Assembly: GCF_039544005.1 (NCBI RefSeq)
Contig: NZ_BAABKV010000001.1
Location: forward strand, 248,001 to 312,000
Length of the DNA: 64,000 nt
Origin: Kitasatospora paranensis
GTDB lineage: Bacteria > Actinomycetota > Actinomycetes > Streptomycetales > Streptomycetaceae
Direction of reading: 5' to 3'
The translations under genes were made by a program, and so were the position numbers. Of this stretch, positions 1-11,619 are shown in pieces. Within the stretch, counting starts at the first letter, position 1. Every line of letters begins with the position of its first letter. The notes beneath the pieces were generated by a model. The model searched no databases, was not told where the DNA came from, and saw nothing but the letters and a program-made list of their open reading frames with translations.

Positions 1-2
1 GC

Positions 3-1089
3 TACGACGACGTGCCGTTGGGGAGCGGCTGGGCCTGGGACGACGAGCCGTACTACTACAGCCCGCAGATCTCCGCCCTGACGATCGCCAGCGACACCGA
101 CGACGACATGGGGACACTGCAGGTCACCCTACTCCCGGTGCACCCGGCAAGCCCGCCGCGGTGCACGTGGTTCCCGCCGACACCGGGGTGACCATCACCG
201 GCGCCGTGACCACCGGCTCGGCCGGGAGCGACTACAGCGTCGACGTGACCCGCCGCCACGGCACCAACGAGATCGTGCTGTCCGGCAGCCTGCCCGCCGA
301 CAACGGCCCCGACGACGAATGGGTCACCGTCGACGACCCGGCCCGGGCCACCGCGAACGTCCTGGCCGCCGCCCTGCGGCGGCACGGTGTCCACGTCCTG
401 GGCCGCACCCCGGTCGCCCGCACCACCCCCGCCGGCGCTCGGCCCGTCGCCAGTCACGACTCCGCCACGCTCGGCGACCTCCTCGTACCGTTCCTCAAGC
501 TCAGCAACAACGGCATCGCCGAGCACCTCGTCAAGGAAATGGGCCGGGTCAAGGCCGACGACGGCAGCTGGGCCGCCGGACTCGCCCAGATCGGCGACTT
601 CCTGCACAGCAACGCACTGGACACCACGCCGGCACGCCAGGCCGACGGATCGGGGCTTTCCCGCTACGACCTGGTCACCGCCGACCGCTACACGGCGCTC
701 CTGTCCTACGCGCGCCACCAGCCCTGGTTCAGCACCTGGTACGAGGCACTGCCGATCGCGGGCAACCCCGACCGCCTGGTGGGCGGCACCCTGGCCGGCC
801 GCATGCAGGGCACTCCGGCGCAGAACAACGTCCACGCCAAAACTGGCTCCATGAGCGGCGTCGACACCATCGCCGGGTACGTCACCGCTCCCGACGGACG
901 CAAGCTCGCCTTCACTGTTCTGCTGAACAACTTCGCTGGCGCACGCCCGCGTTCGGTGATCGACCAGATCGCCGTCCGGCTGGCGGGCGGCCCTCAGCGC
1001 CCGCGGCGCTGCGCGCGCAGGTCGACCGCGTCCCCGGCGCCGAGACCGACGCTGGGCAGCATGGCGTGCAAGGCCGCATGTGGGATTGA
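3..1089 (+). CDS. dacB: D-alanyl-D-alanine carboxypeptidase/endopeptidase (PBP4 type), 5' partial
   Basis: C-terminal part of a class C penicillin-binding protein that trims or cleaves peptidoglycan stem peptides outside the membrane. The SNN triad lies at about 503-511 and the KTG triad at 839-847 (context AKTGSM). The SxxK nucleophile motif and signal peptide would lie upstream of the window. Reading frame 3 (YDDVPLGSGWAWDDE) joins frame 2 (PGKPAAVHVVPADTG) near 137, where one extra C would restore one frame. A second slip near 990 probably leads to the stop at 1089; without it the frame runs on to 1375 with no family-like sequence. It opens a run of cell-wall turnover genes. The family is clear; the exact C-terminus is not. 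Confidence 0.8.
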
Positions 1090-1223
1090 CCCGACCGCAG
1101 GTCGCACGCAGCACGCAGCCGGCCGCCGGAGCACTCCTCCCGGTGGCCGGCGTCCCACCCACCCGCCGATAGGCTTCGTATGCGAACCCATCGACAGCTA
1201 CGACACGGAAGGAGAGCAGCGCT

Positions 1224-2213
1224 GTGAGACGTCCCGACGCTCCCGTGGAACCGGCGCCCGCGGTGGTCGGCGTGGACGCCGGCGGCACGAGCACGCGTTG
1301 CGCCGTGGTGGGGTTGGACGGGCGGGTGCACGACCGCGGCCGCGGCGCCGGCGGGAACCTGCGCTCCAGCTCTGATTCTGCCGCCGCACTCCATCGGGCG
1401 CTGGAAGGCGCCCTGGCCGGAGTGGAGCGCCGCCGGGTCCTGGCCGGTCACCTCGCCTTCGCGGGCGCTGCCGGCCAGGACGCCGCGGCTTAAGGCGAAT
1501 TGGCCGCCCTCCGTCTGGCGCAGGGCCGGACTGTCCGGTACTCCCGCCGTCGCCGGCGCCACCGCCTGTCCCGACGCTCTGCTCCAGCTGGCCGGCACGG
1601 GCGCCGTTGCCGCCCTGTACCGTCGCGGCGTTCAAGTCGCACGGCGTGACGGATACGGCTGGCTGCTCGGTGACGAAGGCTCGGGCGTCTGGCTGGGTCG
1701 CCAGGCGGTTGTCGCCGCGCTGGCCGGCCTGGACGGCCGCGGGCCGAAAACCACCCTGCTGCATGTTCTGCCTCGGGCGTTGGGCCTCCACGATGCCGCG
1801 GCGCTGACCGCAACCGCGCTGGCCCGCCGCATGGTGAGCGCCGTCCACGCCGCCGAACCGGCCGAGCTCAGCCGCCTTGCCCCGCTGGTGGACGAGGCGG
1901 CCCGGGCCGGTGCCCCCATCGCTGATGCCATCGTCACCCACAGCGCGCGGCGTCTGCTGCCCACCCTCGACTCGCTCGCGCCGGCGGCCAGCGCGGACTT
2001 CGCGGCCCTGCCGGTCGTCCTGGCCGGCGGACTGCTCACCGGTGAGACTCTGCTTGCCGACCGGTCACCCGCGTATTGCGTGCCGGCGGCGCCACCACCG
2101 TGCCGGTGCGGGACGCCGCCACCGCCGCCGCCCTTGCGGCCCTCGGCCTCCACCCGACCGTGCCGCCCGCCCGGGCCCACCGCCTCCACCGCGCAGTCGC
2201 CGCGCTCGCGTAG
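1224..2213 (+). pseudogene. BadF/BcrA-type N-acetylglucosamine/MurNAc kinase, degraded
   Basis: The N-terminus carries the ATPase phosphate-1 motif (VVGVDAGGTSTRCAVVG, from about 1266). Later come LAGTGAVAAL and GYGWLLGDEGSGVWLG (about 1600-1700), hallmarks of the BadF-type kinases that include GlcNAc kinase and MurK. An in-frame TAA at 1491 interrupts it after AGQDAAA, the frame changes near 1524 and again near 2060, and about a dozen residues seem missing before LAGTG. The last frame ends at the TAG at 2211-2213. If active it would phosphorylate GlcNAc or MurNAc salvaged from the wall, fitting the neighbouring hydrolases and anmK. The stop cannot be explained by a short homopolymer alone, so I call it a pseudogene, with a sequencing error still possible. 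Confidence 0.65.
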
Positions 2214-2241
2214 GGGTGGGCCTGCGGCCGCGCGCCGGGCG

Positions 2242-3845
2242 TCACCTTGGGCGCGGCCCGGCCCCGGCACGCACGACAGCACTGGGGGCACTCTCGCGGC
2301 CAACCCGGTCAACGGCCGTCACCGCGTACCAGGCGCCGCGGGCGTCGTCCGGCACGTCGAAGAATCCGACGGCCGCCGGGACCAAGGCCACCAAGTGGTC
2401 GGCGTCCGCGGCCGGACGCGGGCCAACGGGCCGCGCGTCGTAGCGGTAGACCGCGTACTGGAACGGCGCGGGGTGAGCGCCGCCGCAGGCCGACTCGAAG
2501 GCCAGCCCCCGGGCACCGCGGCGCTCCACCCGGACAACGGGGCGGCGCGGAGCAGCGCCGTCGGCCAGACGTGGAAGCACCGGCACCAGGGCGGGCCGCT
2601 GCCAGTGGTCGGCCTGCAACCGGCTGATCGACCCGATGCGGTCGGCCCAGGTGTCCTTGGCACTGAACAGGATGTCGCCGCTGATCTGGGGCAGCGTGGT
2701 ATTGAGGTCGAGGTGGCGCGACAGCTCGGCCTGGTCCTGCCACGGAGCCGGCTGGGCAGGGTCGGCCACCTTGTACACGGCCTGCCCCGTCCACAGCAGT
2801 GTTCCGGTGTCGGCGGTCTGCGCAGCCCACCAGGGGGCGAGAACTCCGTAGTCGGCGACGGCCAGGCCGATGTGCCAGTACAGCTGCGGGGCGATGTAGT
2901 CCAGCCAGCCCTTCTGGACCCAGCCGCGGGTGTCGGCGTTGAGGCCGTCGTAGGACTGGAACGCCTTGGTGGCCGAGCCGCCCGGATCCCTGGTGTCGTT
3001 GCGCCACACGCCGAACGGGCTGATGCCGAAGTACGCCTCCGGTCTGGCCTCGCGAACGAGCTGCTGCATCTCGCTGACCATCAGGTCGACGTTGGCGCGG
3101 CGCCAGGCGGCCCTGTCAGTCCACCCCGGCCGTAGGCGGCGAACGCCGCATCGTCGGGGAAGTCCTGGCCACTGACCGGGTACGGGTAGAAGTAGTCGTC
3201 GAAGTGGACACCGTCGACGTCGTAGCGCCGCACTGCGTCCAGCATGGCCTGCTGGGCGAAGCGCCGAGCAGCCGGCACACCCGGGTTGTAGTACAGCTTG
3301 CCTCCGTAGGAGACCGTCCACTCCGGGTGGGTCCGGGCCGGGTGGTCGGCCACCAGCGCGGTGACATCGGGCTGCATGGACACCCGGTAGGGGTTGAACC
3401 AGGCATGGAAGGCCAAGCCGCGCTCGTGGGCGGCACGGACCATGAACTCCAGCGGGTCCCAACCGGGGTCCTCGCCCTGCACGCCGGTGATCCACTGCGA
3501 CCACGGCTCGTACGGGGACGGCCAGAAGGCGTCCGCGGTGGGACGGATCTGCACGAAGACAGCATTCATGTTGCGGGCCCTGGCCCGATCCAGCTGGCCA
3601 ACGAAGTCCGTCTGCAGGCGCTCGGCCGACAGGCCGGCCTGTGACGGCCAGTCGATGTTGACGACCGAGGCGATCCACACGCCACGCAGCTGGGCCTTGG
3701 GCCCTGCCACCGCCGGTGCGGGCGATGTCGAGGCATCCGCTGCCCGGGCCGGGCCGGCGGCTAGCAGCCCGCCGGACGCGCCCGAGGCGACTACGGCCAG
3801 TGCGGAGAGCACGCTCCGGCGGGAAGGTTCGGGCGAAGGCGACAT
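2242..3845 (-). CDS. secreted GHL10-family glycosyl hydrolase (DigH/YngK-like), apparent frameshift
   Basis: Exported protein of about 533 residues. It starts MSPSPEPSRRSVLSA with a Tat-like twin arginine and an Ala-rich export segment ending near ARAADAS. The (beta/alpha)8 core follows: RGVWIASVVNIDWPS, AVFVQIRPTADAFWPS, FHAWFNPYRV, VDGVHFDDYFYPYP (acidic pair typical of the family), then YIAPQLYWHIG. The frame changes near 3120, where one extra G in a GGGG run (minus strand) restores GRGWTDRAAWRRANVD. E. coli DigH (YddW) of this family cuts peptide-free peptidoglycan glycan strands, which would fit the amidase and kinases around it. The specific substrate here is inference. It is transcribed divergently from anmK. 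Confidence 0.8.
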
Positions 3846-4135
3846 GGCGGCTCCGTGGGAGACGTGGGCGGGCAAAGGGGTATGAGGCCCCACCGTCCGC
3901 GCAGCGGCGCAGCAGGGCGCGCTCTCGGCAGGGCGTGCCCACTGTGCCGGGTGCGCCACGAGACACGTCAAGGGCTGGGCAACTGATGCGGCGTGATTTC
4001 CCCTGTCAGGCAACTTCCCGGCACCGCAGCGGGGAAACACCGGCCCGCCCGCTACCGTCGGCCGCATCCCGCCACGCGCCTCCGCACCGCTGGCCGCGGC
4101 AGTCACCGGCACGCACGACGCAAGGCAGCCGTCAG
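3846..4135. other. divergent intergenic region, hydrolase/anmK
   Basis: About 290 bases between the two divergent start codons, so the promoters of both genes should lie here. I see no convincing -10/-35 pair, operator palindrome or RNA gene. Open frames crossing it have no recognisable content. Confidence 0.4.
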
Positions 4136-5290
4136 GTGAAGGTTCTCGGAATGATGTCCGGCACCTCGCACGACGTCATCGACGTGGACCTCGTACTCGA
4201 CGACAGCGACGCGTCGGCCCGGGGCCCGATCCCGGCCCTGCCGGGCACGGTGCTGCGCGGACGGCTGCTCCACCAGGCCGCGGTCCCGTACGACGACGGG
4301 CTGCGCACCGTCCTGGCGGCGTCGCTGCCGCCGCGCCCGGTCGACATGGCCGCCGTGTGCCGGCTCGACACCCTGATCGGGCAGTCCTTCGCGCGGGCAG
4401 CAGCCGAGGCATCCGGCGCGGTCGGCGGAGTGGACCTGGTCGCCTCGCACGGACAGACCGTCTACCACTGAGCCGACGACGGGGTCGTGCGCGGCACCCT
4501 CCAGCTGGGCAGCCCCTCATGGATCGCGGAGGTGGTCGGCAGCCCGCTGGTGCTGGCCGGCGTGCCGTGCGGAACGAGCCCCGCTGTCGGCGTCCCAGGC
4601 GCGTATCGCGGCGCGCTGAACCTCGGCGGAATCGCCAACCTCACCGTTGCGGGCACCATGGACGGCCAGGCAGTCGCGTACGCCACCGGCCCCGCCAACG
4701 CGCTCCTGGACGCGGCCGTGCTGCAAGCCACCAGAAGGAACTACGACCGCGAACGGGGCCCTGGCGGCCTCCGGCCACGTCGACGGCGCGCTCCTGCTGC
4801 GTCTCCTGACGGAGCCGTACTATCGGCGGCCGGCACCGAAATCCACCGGCAAGGAACTGTTCCACTCCGGCTACCTGGACAGAAGGCTGGCGGAGCACCG
4901 GGCGTCGGGGGCACACAACCGGCCGTTGCCGACCTGGCGACCCTCGCGGCCCTGACGGCACGCACCGTGGCGGACGAAGTGCGGCGCCACGCCCTGGGCG
5001 AGGTGCTGGTGTCGGGTCGCGGCTGCCGCAACCCCGTGCTGACCGCCGAACTGCCAGGAGTACGGCTGGTGCCGAGCGGCACCGTGGGACTGCCGTCGGA
5101 CGCGAAGGAGGCGGCGGCGTTCGCAGTTCTGGGCTGGTACACCATCCACGGGCTTCCCGCCTCCCTGCCGTCCCGCACGGGCGCACGCGGGCCCCGGGTC
5201 CTGGGCTCCGTGGCACCCGGCCCCGGCGGGCTTCCGCGACCGGCCGCAGTGCGCCGGGCCCCTGCCACCACGGTCTTCCGCACAGGCTGA
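4136..5290 (+). pseudogene. anmK: anhydro-N-acetylmuramic acid kinase, interrupted by an in-frame TGA
   Basis: AnmK opens and phosphorylates 1,6-anhydro-MurNAc from lytic transglycosylase turnover to give MurNAc-6-phosphate. The GTG start gives VKVLGMMSGTSHD, the family's first ATP-binding motif. [31 protein letters not shown] and VSGRGCRNPVL follow, and the end (GLPSDAKEAAAFAVLGWYT) is typical. A TGA at 4469-4471 follows TVYH where the family has Trp. The same frame continues immediately, so this looks like TGG to TGA rather than an indel. Two compensating frame changes lie near 4745 and 4905. Length, about 385 residues, is normal. Either a recently inactivated gene or a consensus error. Confidence 0.75.
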
Positions 5291-5560
5291 GCCGGAAACG
5301 GTCCCCTGATCGGCCCCGCTGACGCATCGACAGACTGTCCGCGCCCGGAGCGCAGGCATCGACACACCGTCCATCGCCGCCGCCCCGCAACCGCCCCTAC
5401 GGTGAAGGCCCGCGGGTGACGGCAGCCAACGCATCGCCGCCGAAACACCAGCCCCGGTCCGTCCGGCAGCGCGGCCGACGACCCCCACGCACCTGCACCA
5501 CCCCTGTCTCCGGTACCCCTTCCCGCCCCACCGGCAGGAACCGAGAGGAACACAGCGGCC

Positions 5561-7214
5561 ATGCACACGCCCTCGCACAGACCCTCCCGCACCGCTCGCC
5601 CCGCGCGTGCGCTTCCGGCCATGGCGGCCGTCGCAGCCCTCGCCCTGGCAGCGTCCGCCTGCGGCGGCACGGCAGACCGCGCCAGCACGTCCGCCGACCA
5701 GGGCCCGCAAGCCCGGCGGAACTTACACCGTCGCCCTCACCGAGCCCAACCACCTGACGCCGGGCCAGACCACCGACAGCTACGCCATCCAGGTCATCCA
5801 GGGCCTGTTCGACACCCCGGTCACCCTGGACCCCAAGGACGGCCACGTGCTGCCGCTGGCGGCCTCGTCCGTCGAGTCGGCGGACCAGAAGGTCTGGACG
5901 ATCAAGCTGCGCCCGGACGGCATATTCCACAACGGCGAGAAGGTCACCGCACAGAGTTTCGCGGATGCCTGGAACGCCGCCGCCTACGGGCCCAACGGCT
6001 GGGAGTCGAACTACTACTTCGCCCAGATCGACGGCTACGCGGACCTCAACCCGGCCGAGGGCCAGCAGCCGAAGGCGAACAAGCTGTCCGGTCTCAAGGT
6101 GGTCGACGACACCACCCTCCAGGTCACCCTGACCGCACCGTTCAGCCAGTTCCCGATGATGCTGGCCTTCACCGCTTTCGCACCGCTGCCGAAGGCGGCG
6201 TTCACCGACGCCAAGGGCTTCGACGCGCACCCGATCGGCAACGGTCCCTTCCAGATGGTCGGCGACTGGGTGCACAACCAGAAGATCGCCCTCAAGAAGT
6301 CGACGGCCTACGCGGGCAGCCGCAAGGCCATGGCGGACGGCGTCACCTTCAAGATCTTCACCAGTAAGGACACCGCTTTCACCGAGTTGCAGGCCGGCAA
6401 CGTCGACATCATGACGACCGTCCCCGCGGCCCGCGCCCCCGAAGCCAAGCATGCCTTCGCCGACCGCTACTCCGTGCGCCCCAGCGGCACCATGGACTAC
6501 CTGGGCCTGCCGCTGTGGGACAAGCGCTTCCAGAACCCGGACCTGCGCCGCGCACTGTCGATGGCCATCGACCGCCCGGGCGTCACGCAGGCCATCTACA
6601 ACGGGGTGTTCAAGCCCGCCGACTCCGTGGTCGCCCCGATGATTCCCGGCCACCGCGACCAGGCGTGCGGGGAAGCCTGCACCTACGACCCGGCGAAGGC
6701 CAAGGCCCTGTTCGACCAGGCCGGCGGCTTCACAGGCCCGCTGGAGCTGTACTTCTCCAACTCCGATCCCACATACGAGCAGTGGATGACCTCGGTCGCC
6801 AACCAGCTCAAGCAGAACCTCGGCATCCAGGACATCAGCTTCAAGAAGATGGCCTCCGCCGACCTCGGCCCGATCCTCAACAAGCGCCAGGGCACCGGCC
6901 CCTACCGCCAGAACTGGGTGATCGACTACCCGAGCATGCAGAACTACCTCGACGGGCTGTACAACCCCGACAACCGCATGGGGTGGACGAGCAAGGAATT
7001 CGACGCCCTCGTCGCCCAGGGGAACGCGGCCAAGGACCCCAAGGACGGACTCGCCGCCTACCAGAAGGCCGAGGACGTGGCACTCAAGGAGATGCCGCTG
7101 ATCCCGCTGTGGAACTGGCAGGACCAGTCGGCCTGGAGCACCAAGGTCGGCCACGTCCTCATCGACCCCTACGTCACGGGCCTGCACCTGGACGAAGTCA
7201 CCGTCAACCGGTGA
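5561..7214 (+). CDS. oligopeptide ABC transporter substrate-binding lipoprotein (SBP family 5), apparent frameshift
   Basis: About 550 residues. The start MHTPSHRPSRTARPAR precedes a hydrophobic stretch and lipobox (LAASAC), so it is a membrane-anchored extracellular receptor. The frame changes near 5708 in a CCC run; one extra C joins SADQGP to the mature start (KPGGTYTVALTEPNHL). SBP_bac_5 features follow: VWTIKLRPDGIFHNGEKVTA, NGPFQMV, DLRRALSMAIDR, and a C-terminal LIPLWNWQ. Family members bind di-, tri- or oligopeptides, including murein peptides. It heads a five-gene importer operon, 142 bases before the first permease. Muropeptide specificity is inferred from the neighbours only. Confidence 0.85.
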
Positions 7215-7356
7215 CCGCCGGCCGCGCCCCGCGGCCCCCGCCCACCACCACGAGCCTCGGCCTCCTCCCGCGGACAACCGAGAACCCCAGCCCACACGCC
7301 CGCCGGCCCGGCCCCCTGTCCGGGCCGGCGGCCCGAACCCCCGGGGGCAGCCTTCC

Positions 7357-8281
7357 ATGGGCCGATTCATCGCCCGGCGCCTGCTGCACGCGATCCCCGT
7401 GCTGCTGGCAACCACCTTCCTGATCTACGCGCTCGTGTTCGTCCTCCCCGGCGACCCGATCCAGGGCCTCGCCGGAGACCGGCCCGTCCCGGCCTCGGTG
7501 CTCCACGAACTCCACCAGCGCTACCACCTGGACGACCCTCGTCGTCCAATACGCCAAGTACCTGCGCGGACTGCTCACCGGCGACTTCGGAACCACCTTC
7601 CGGGGCCAGCCGGTCGGCGACGTCATCGCCGACCGCTGGCAGGTCACCGTCCGACTCGCACTCACAGCCTGGCTCTTCGAAGTCGTCCTCGGCATGGCAC
7701 TCGGCGTGTGGGCCGGACTCAACAAGGGCCGCTGGGCCGACAACATCGTCCTCGGCGCAACCACCATCGTCATCGCCGTCCCGGTCTACATCGTCGGCTA
7801 CCTGGCCCAGCTGGTCCTCGGCGTGAAACTGGGCTGGTTCCCCGTCTCCGGCGCCGACGCCGGCTGGCCCACCGCCTACCTCCTCCCGGGGCTGGTCCTG
7901 GCCTCCTTCGGCCTCGCCTACGTCGCCCGCCTTACGCGCTCCTCACTGGTGGAAAACCTGCGCGCCGACTACGTGCGCACCGCCGACGCCAAAGGCCTCA
8001 GCCGACGCCGGGTGATCATCAGGCACACCCTGCGCAACTCCCTCATCCCCGTGGTCACCTTCCTCGGGGTCGAGCTCGGCTCACTGATGGCAGGGGCCAT
8101 CGTCACCGAGTACATCTTCAACCTGCCCGGCATCGGCCAACAGGTCTTCCAGTCGATCCAGCTGCGCGAGGGCCCCACCGTCGTGGGCATCACCACCGCA
8201 CTCGTCCTGGTGTTCATCCTGGCGAACCTCGTCGTCGACGTCCTCTACGGCCTGCTCGACCCGAGGATCCGCCATGACTAG
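7357..8281 (+). CDS. peptide ABC transporter permease 1 (DppB/OppB type), apparent frameshift
   Basis: Integral membrane subunit, about 308 residues and about six membrane segments. It begins MGRFIARRLLHAIPVLLATTF, the usual first helix of DppB. The frame breaks near 7537 after HLDDP, where one extra C in a CCC run joins LVVQYAKYLRGLLTGDFGTT. The EAA coupling loop is seen as VRTADAKGLSRRRVI with LRNSLIPVVTFLG after it, and GAIVTEYIFNLPGIGQ is family-typical. It overlaps the next permease by eight bases, indicating translational coupling. Confidence 0.87.
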
Positions 8282-9227
8282 CCCCCAGCCGTCGGCCCCC
8301 GGGGACACCCTGCTGCCGCCCGCCCCCACCGGCATTCCCACATCCTCCGAGGCACAGGGCCCGCAGCAGACCGCGCCCGCATCGCTGAGCCGCGACGCCT
8401 GGCATCAGCTGAGCCGACGCCCCCTGGTCTGGGTCTGCCTCGCGGCGATCACACTCATCGGCCTGATGGCCGCCGTCCCCGACCTCTTCACCACCCTGCT
8501 CACCAACGACAACGGGCGCTGCGAGCTCTCCCGCTCCAAACTCGGCCCCACTGATGGCCACCCCTTCGGCTACGACCTGCAGGGCTGCGACTACCTCGCA
8601 CAGGTCATGCACGGCAGCCGCCCCTCCCTGCTGGCCGGCGTGGCCGTCACCACAGGAGCGCTGCTCGTGTCCGTCGTCCTCGGTCTTCTCTCCGGCTTCT
8701 ACGGCGGCTGGGTGGACAACCTCCTCTCCCGCGCCACCGAGGTCTTCTTCGGCCTGCCGTTCGTCCTCGGCGCCACTGTCATCCTCGTCGCCTTCCCCCG
8801 GCACGGGCTGGGCGCCATGACCCTCGTCCTCGTCGCGCTCGGCTGGAGCACCATGACCCGGGTCATGCGCGCGCAGGTCATCGCCGTCAAGGACGCCGAC
8901 TACGTCCGGGCCGCCCGAATGTGCGGAGCCCGACCGACCCGGCTCATGCTCCGCCACATCCTCCCCAACGCCATCACCCCCGTGGTGGTCGTGGCCATGC
9001 TCAACATCGGCAACGTCATCTCCGGCGAGGCGACCCTCGACTTCCTCGGCGTCGGTCTCCAGTACCCCGCAGTCAGCTGGGGCCTGCAACTCAACACGGC
9101 CCAGAGCTACTTCCTCGACCACCCGCACCTACTGGCCTTTCCCGCCCTCTTCCTGTCAGCCACCGTGCTCAGCTTCATCCTGCTCGGCGACGCCGTCCGC
9201 GACGCCTACGACCCCAAGCTCAGGTGA
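8274..9227 (+). CDS. peptide ABC transporter permease 2 (DppC/OppC type)
   Basis: Intact 317-residue permease partner. A Pro-rich cytoplasmic N-terminus of about 45 residues precedes the first helix (PLVWVCLAAITLIGLMAAVP). The periplasmic HPFGYDLQGCDYLAQV segment is the normal OppC/DppC signature before the permease domain. The coupling loop reads YVRAARMCGARPTRLMLRHI, followed by LPNAITPVVVVAML, and the end is LGDAVRDAYDPKLR. It forms the heterodimeric pore with the preceding subunit; the two ATPases follow four bases downstream. Confidence 0.9.
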   Translation: MTSPQPSAPGDTLLPPAPTGIPTSSEAQGPQQTAPASLSRDAWHQLSRRPLVWVCLAAITLIGLMAAVPDLFTTLLTNDNGRCELSRSKLGPTDGHPFGYDLQGCDYLAQVMHGSRPSLLAGVAVTTGALLVSVVLGLLSGFYGGWVDNLLSRATEVFFGLPFVLGATVILVAFPRHGLGAMTLVLVALGWSTMTRVMRAQVIAVKDADYVRAARMCGARPTRLMLRHILPNAITPVVVVAMLNIGNVISGEATLDFLGVGLQYPAVSWGLQLNTAQSYFLDHPHLLAFPALFLSATVLSFILLGDAVRDAYDPKLR

Positions 9228-9231
9228 CCCC

Positions 9232-10265
9232 GTGACAGCCACCGCACCCGCCACCGGCGAGGCCGACACCCCCTGCTCGAAGTGGACGACCTCCACGTGG
9301 AGTTCCGCACCTCCCGCGGAACCGTGCGCGCCGTCAACGGCCTCAGCTACACCCTCCACGCCGGCGAGACCCTCGCCCTCCTCGGCGAATCCGGCTCCGG
9401 CAAGTCCGTGGCCGCCCAGGCCGTCATGGGCCTCCTGCCGACACCACCCGCCCGGATCACCCGGGGCGCGGTCCGCCTGCACGGCCGCGACCTGCTGCAA
9501 CTGCCCGACTCCGAGCACCGCAAACTACGCGGCACCAAAATCGCCATGGTCTTCCAGGACGCACTGTCCGCACTGAACCCCGTCCTCACCGTCGGCACCC
9601 AGCTCAGCGAAATGTTCCGCGTCCACCGCGGACTGCGGCGCAAGGAAGCACGCACGAAGGCCATCGAGTTGATGGACCGGGTCCGCATCCCCGCGGCCGC
9701 CCGCCGCGCGGACGACTACCCCCACCAGTTCTCCGGCGGGATGCGCCAACGCGTCATGATCGCCATGGCCCTGGCACTCGACCCCGACATCGTCATCGCC
9801 GACGAGCCGACCACAGCCCTGGACGTCACCGTCCAGGCCCAAATCATGCGCCTGCTCGCCGAGCTCCAGCAGGAAACCGCGATGGGCCTCCTCCTGATCA
9901 CCCACGACCTCGGCGTGGTCGCCTCCGTCGCAGACCGAATCACTGTGATGTACGCCGGCCGCGCCGTCGAAGAATCAGACGCACCACCGCTCTACACCGC
10001 ACCCGCCCACCCCTACACCCTCGGCCTGCTGAACTCGGTACCCCGACTCGACCGCCCAGGCCAACGACTCCACCCCATCCCCGGAACACCGCCCGACCTC
10101 GCCGACCCACCGACCGGATGCGCCTTCCACCCCCGCTGCCCGCAGACACAGACACGCTGCACACACGAGATACCCGCCCTTCTCCCCGTAGGCCCACCGC
10201 CCGGCAAGCGCCGCAGCGCCTGCCACTTCACCGAGGAGGTCCTGAACCGAGGAGGCCAACGGTGA
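9232..10265 (+). CDS. peptide ABC transporter ATP-binding protein (DppD/OppD type), apparent frameshift
   Basis: About 344 residues. GTG start at 9232, [14 protein letters not shown], then one missing C in the CCCCC run near 9270 separates it from [16 protein letters not shown]. Walker A is GESGSGKS, the Q-loop [13 protein letters not shown], the signature FSGGMRQR, Walker [14 protein letters not shown], and the H-loop LITHD. The C-terminal oligopeptide-transporter extension with spaced cysteines ([15 protein letters not shown]) is present and in homologues binds an iron-sulfur cluster. Its stop overlaps the next start in a GTGA arrangement. Confidence 0.9.
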
Positions 10266-11359
10266 CCACCGAGACCACCGCCACCCCGCAGGCCACCGCC
10301 ACCGCCTCGCCCGCCCGGCCCGAACCGAACGAGGAGCCCCCGATCCTGCGGGTCCGCAATCTGACCAAGCACTACCCGATGACCCGTCACCTGCTCTCCC
10401 GCCGCCCACGGGACACCGTACGAGCCGTCGACGGCATCGACCTCGACCTGCACCGCGGCGAAACACTCGGCCTGGTGGGCGAATCCGGCTGCGGCAAGTC
10501 GACCCTGGCCTCCGTCCTCATGGGAATGGAACAGCCCACCTCCGGCACCGTCGAAGTCGACGGACAGGACCTCTTCGCGCTGGACCGCCGCCAGCTGCGC
10601 GCCATGCGCCGCCGAGCGCAAATGGTCCTGCAGGACCCGTACTCATCCCTCGACCCGCGGATGACAGTCGGCGAGATCGTGGCCGAACCACTGGTCATCC
10701 ACCCCGACACGGCACCCCGGGCCCAGCGTCGCGAGACGGTCAACGAGCTGCTTCGCCTCGTGGGCCTCGACCCGGCACACGCGGACCGCTATCCCCACCA
10801 GTTCTCCGGCGGCCAACGTCAGCGAGTCGGCATAGCACGAGCACTGGCCCTCGGCCCGGAGCTGCTGCTCTGCGACGAACCGGTGTCCGCACTCGACGTC
10901 TCGGTCCAGGCACAGGTACTCAACCTCCTCGCCGACCTCCGCGAGCGCCTCGGCCTGGCCTGCCTCTTCATCGCCCACGACCTCGCGGTGGTGCAGTACC
11001 TCTGCGACCGGATCGCCGTCATGTACCTGGGACGGATCGTGGAAACGGGCACACGCGAGCAGGTCTACGGGCAACCGCACCACCCCTACACCCGGGCACT
11101 GCTGGCCGCCGTACCCGTGCCCGACCCGTCCCACCGAGGCCTGCCCCGCCCACTGCTGGAAGGCGACCTCCCCTCTCCGACAGACCCGCCGTCCGGCTGC
11201 CGCTTCCGCACCCGCTGCCCGCAGGCACAGGACCGCTGCGCACAGGAGGAGCCCGAGCTGACCGTCCGGCCCGGCACCGACCACCCGACCGCCTGCCACT
11301 TCCCCCTGGTAGTCGTGCCGGCGCCCGTGACAAAAGCCCCGGCCACGGAGCCCTCCTGA
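10262..11359 (+). CDS. peptide ABC transporter ATP-binding protein (DppF/OppF type)
   Basis: Intact, 365 residues from the GTG that overlaps the preceding TGA. Walker A is GESGCGKS, Q-loop [13 protein letters not shown], signature FSGGQRQR, Walker [15 protein letters not shown]-loop FIAHD. The [19 protein letters not shown] insertion near the N-terminus is usual for OppF/DppF. The C-terminus again has a [15 protein letters not shown] cysteine segment. It pairs with the preceding ATPase as a heterodimer. A strong hairpin 29 bases after the stop ends the importer operon. Confidence 0.92.
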   Translation: MTTETTATPQATATASPARPEPNEEPPILRVRNLTKHYPMTRHLLSRRPRDTVRAVDGIDLDLHRGETLGLVGESGCGKSTLASVLMGMEQPTSGTVEVDGQDLFALDRRQLRAMRRRAQMVLQDPYSSLDPRMTVGEIVAEPLVIHPDTAPRAQRRETVNELLRLVGLDPAHADRYPHQFSGGQRQRVGIARALALGPELLLCDEPVSALDVSVQAQVLNLLADLRERLGLACLFIAHDLAVVQYLCDRIAVMYLGRIVETGTREQVYGQPHHPYTRALLAAVPVPDPSHRGLPRPLLEGDLPSPTDPPSGCRFRTRCPQAQDRCAQEEPELTVRPGTDHPTACHFPLVVVPAPVTKAPATEPS

Positions 11360-11387
11360 CGGCCTGCCGAGAGGCGCCCTGCACTCG

Positions 11388-11426
11388 CCGTCCCGCCCGG
11401 CGCGCCGCTCCTGGCGGGCGGGACGG
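11388..11426 (+). terminator. intrinsic-type hairpin after the peptide importer
   Basis: Perfect 12-bp inverted repeat, CCGTCCCGCCCG and CGGGCGGGACGG, around a 15-base loop, 29 bases past the stop. No clear U-tract follows, as is common in streptomycetes. Confidence 0.7.
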
Positions 11427-11619
11427 TGCCCTGCAGACTGCTCCGGCCGCCAGCCGCAGGGCCGCACCACGAGGACCCCGGATGCCGGGCACGCCCTGCG
11501 CGCACGGACGCTGGCCGCACGACCGCTCCACGCACCCGCACCCCGTTCCACCGGTCCCGCCCCGGGACCGTGCTCCCTCCAACCCGGTCGACGCCATGAG
11601 ACAAAGGAGCGCCGCACTC

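Noticed and set aside
56..1294. Long minus-strand open frames opposite the DD-peptidase and similar long antisense frames elsewhere
   Set aside because: Shadows of third-position GC bias; no domains and they oppose well-supported genes.
11482..11619. Upstream start of the amidase gene at 11482
   Set aside because: The extra 46 residues are Pro/His-rich, place the signal peptide too far in, and lack a ribosome-binding site; AAAGGAG supports 11620.
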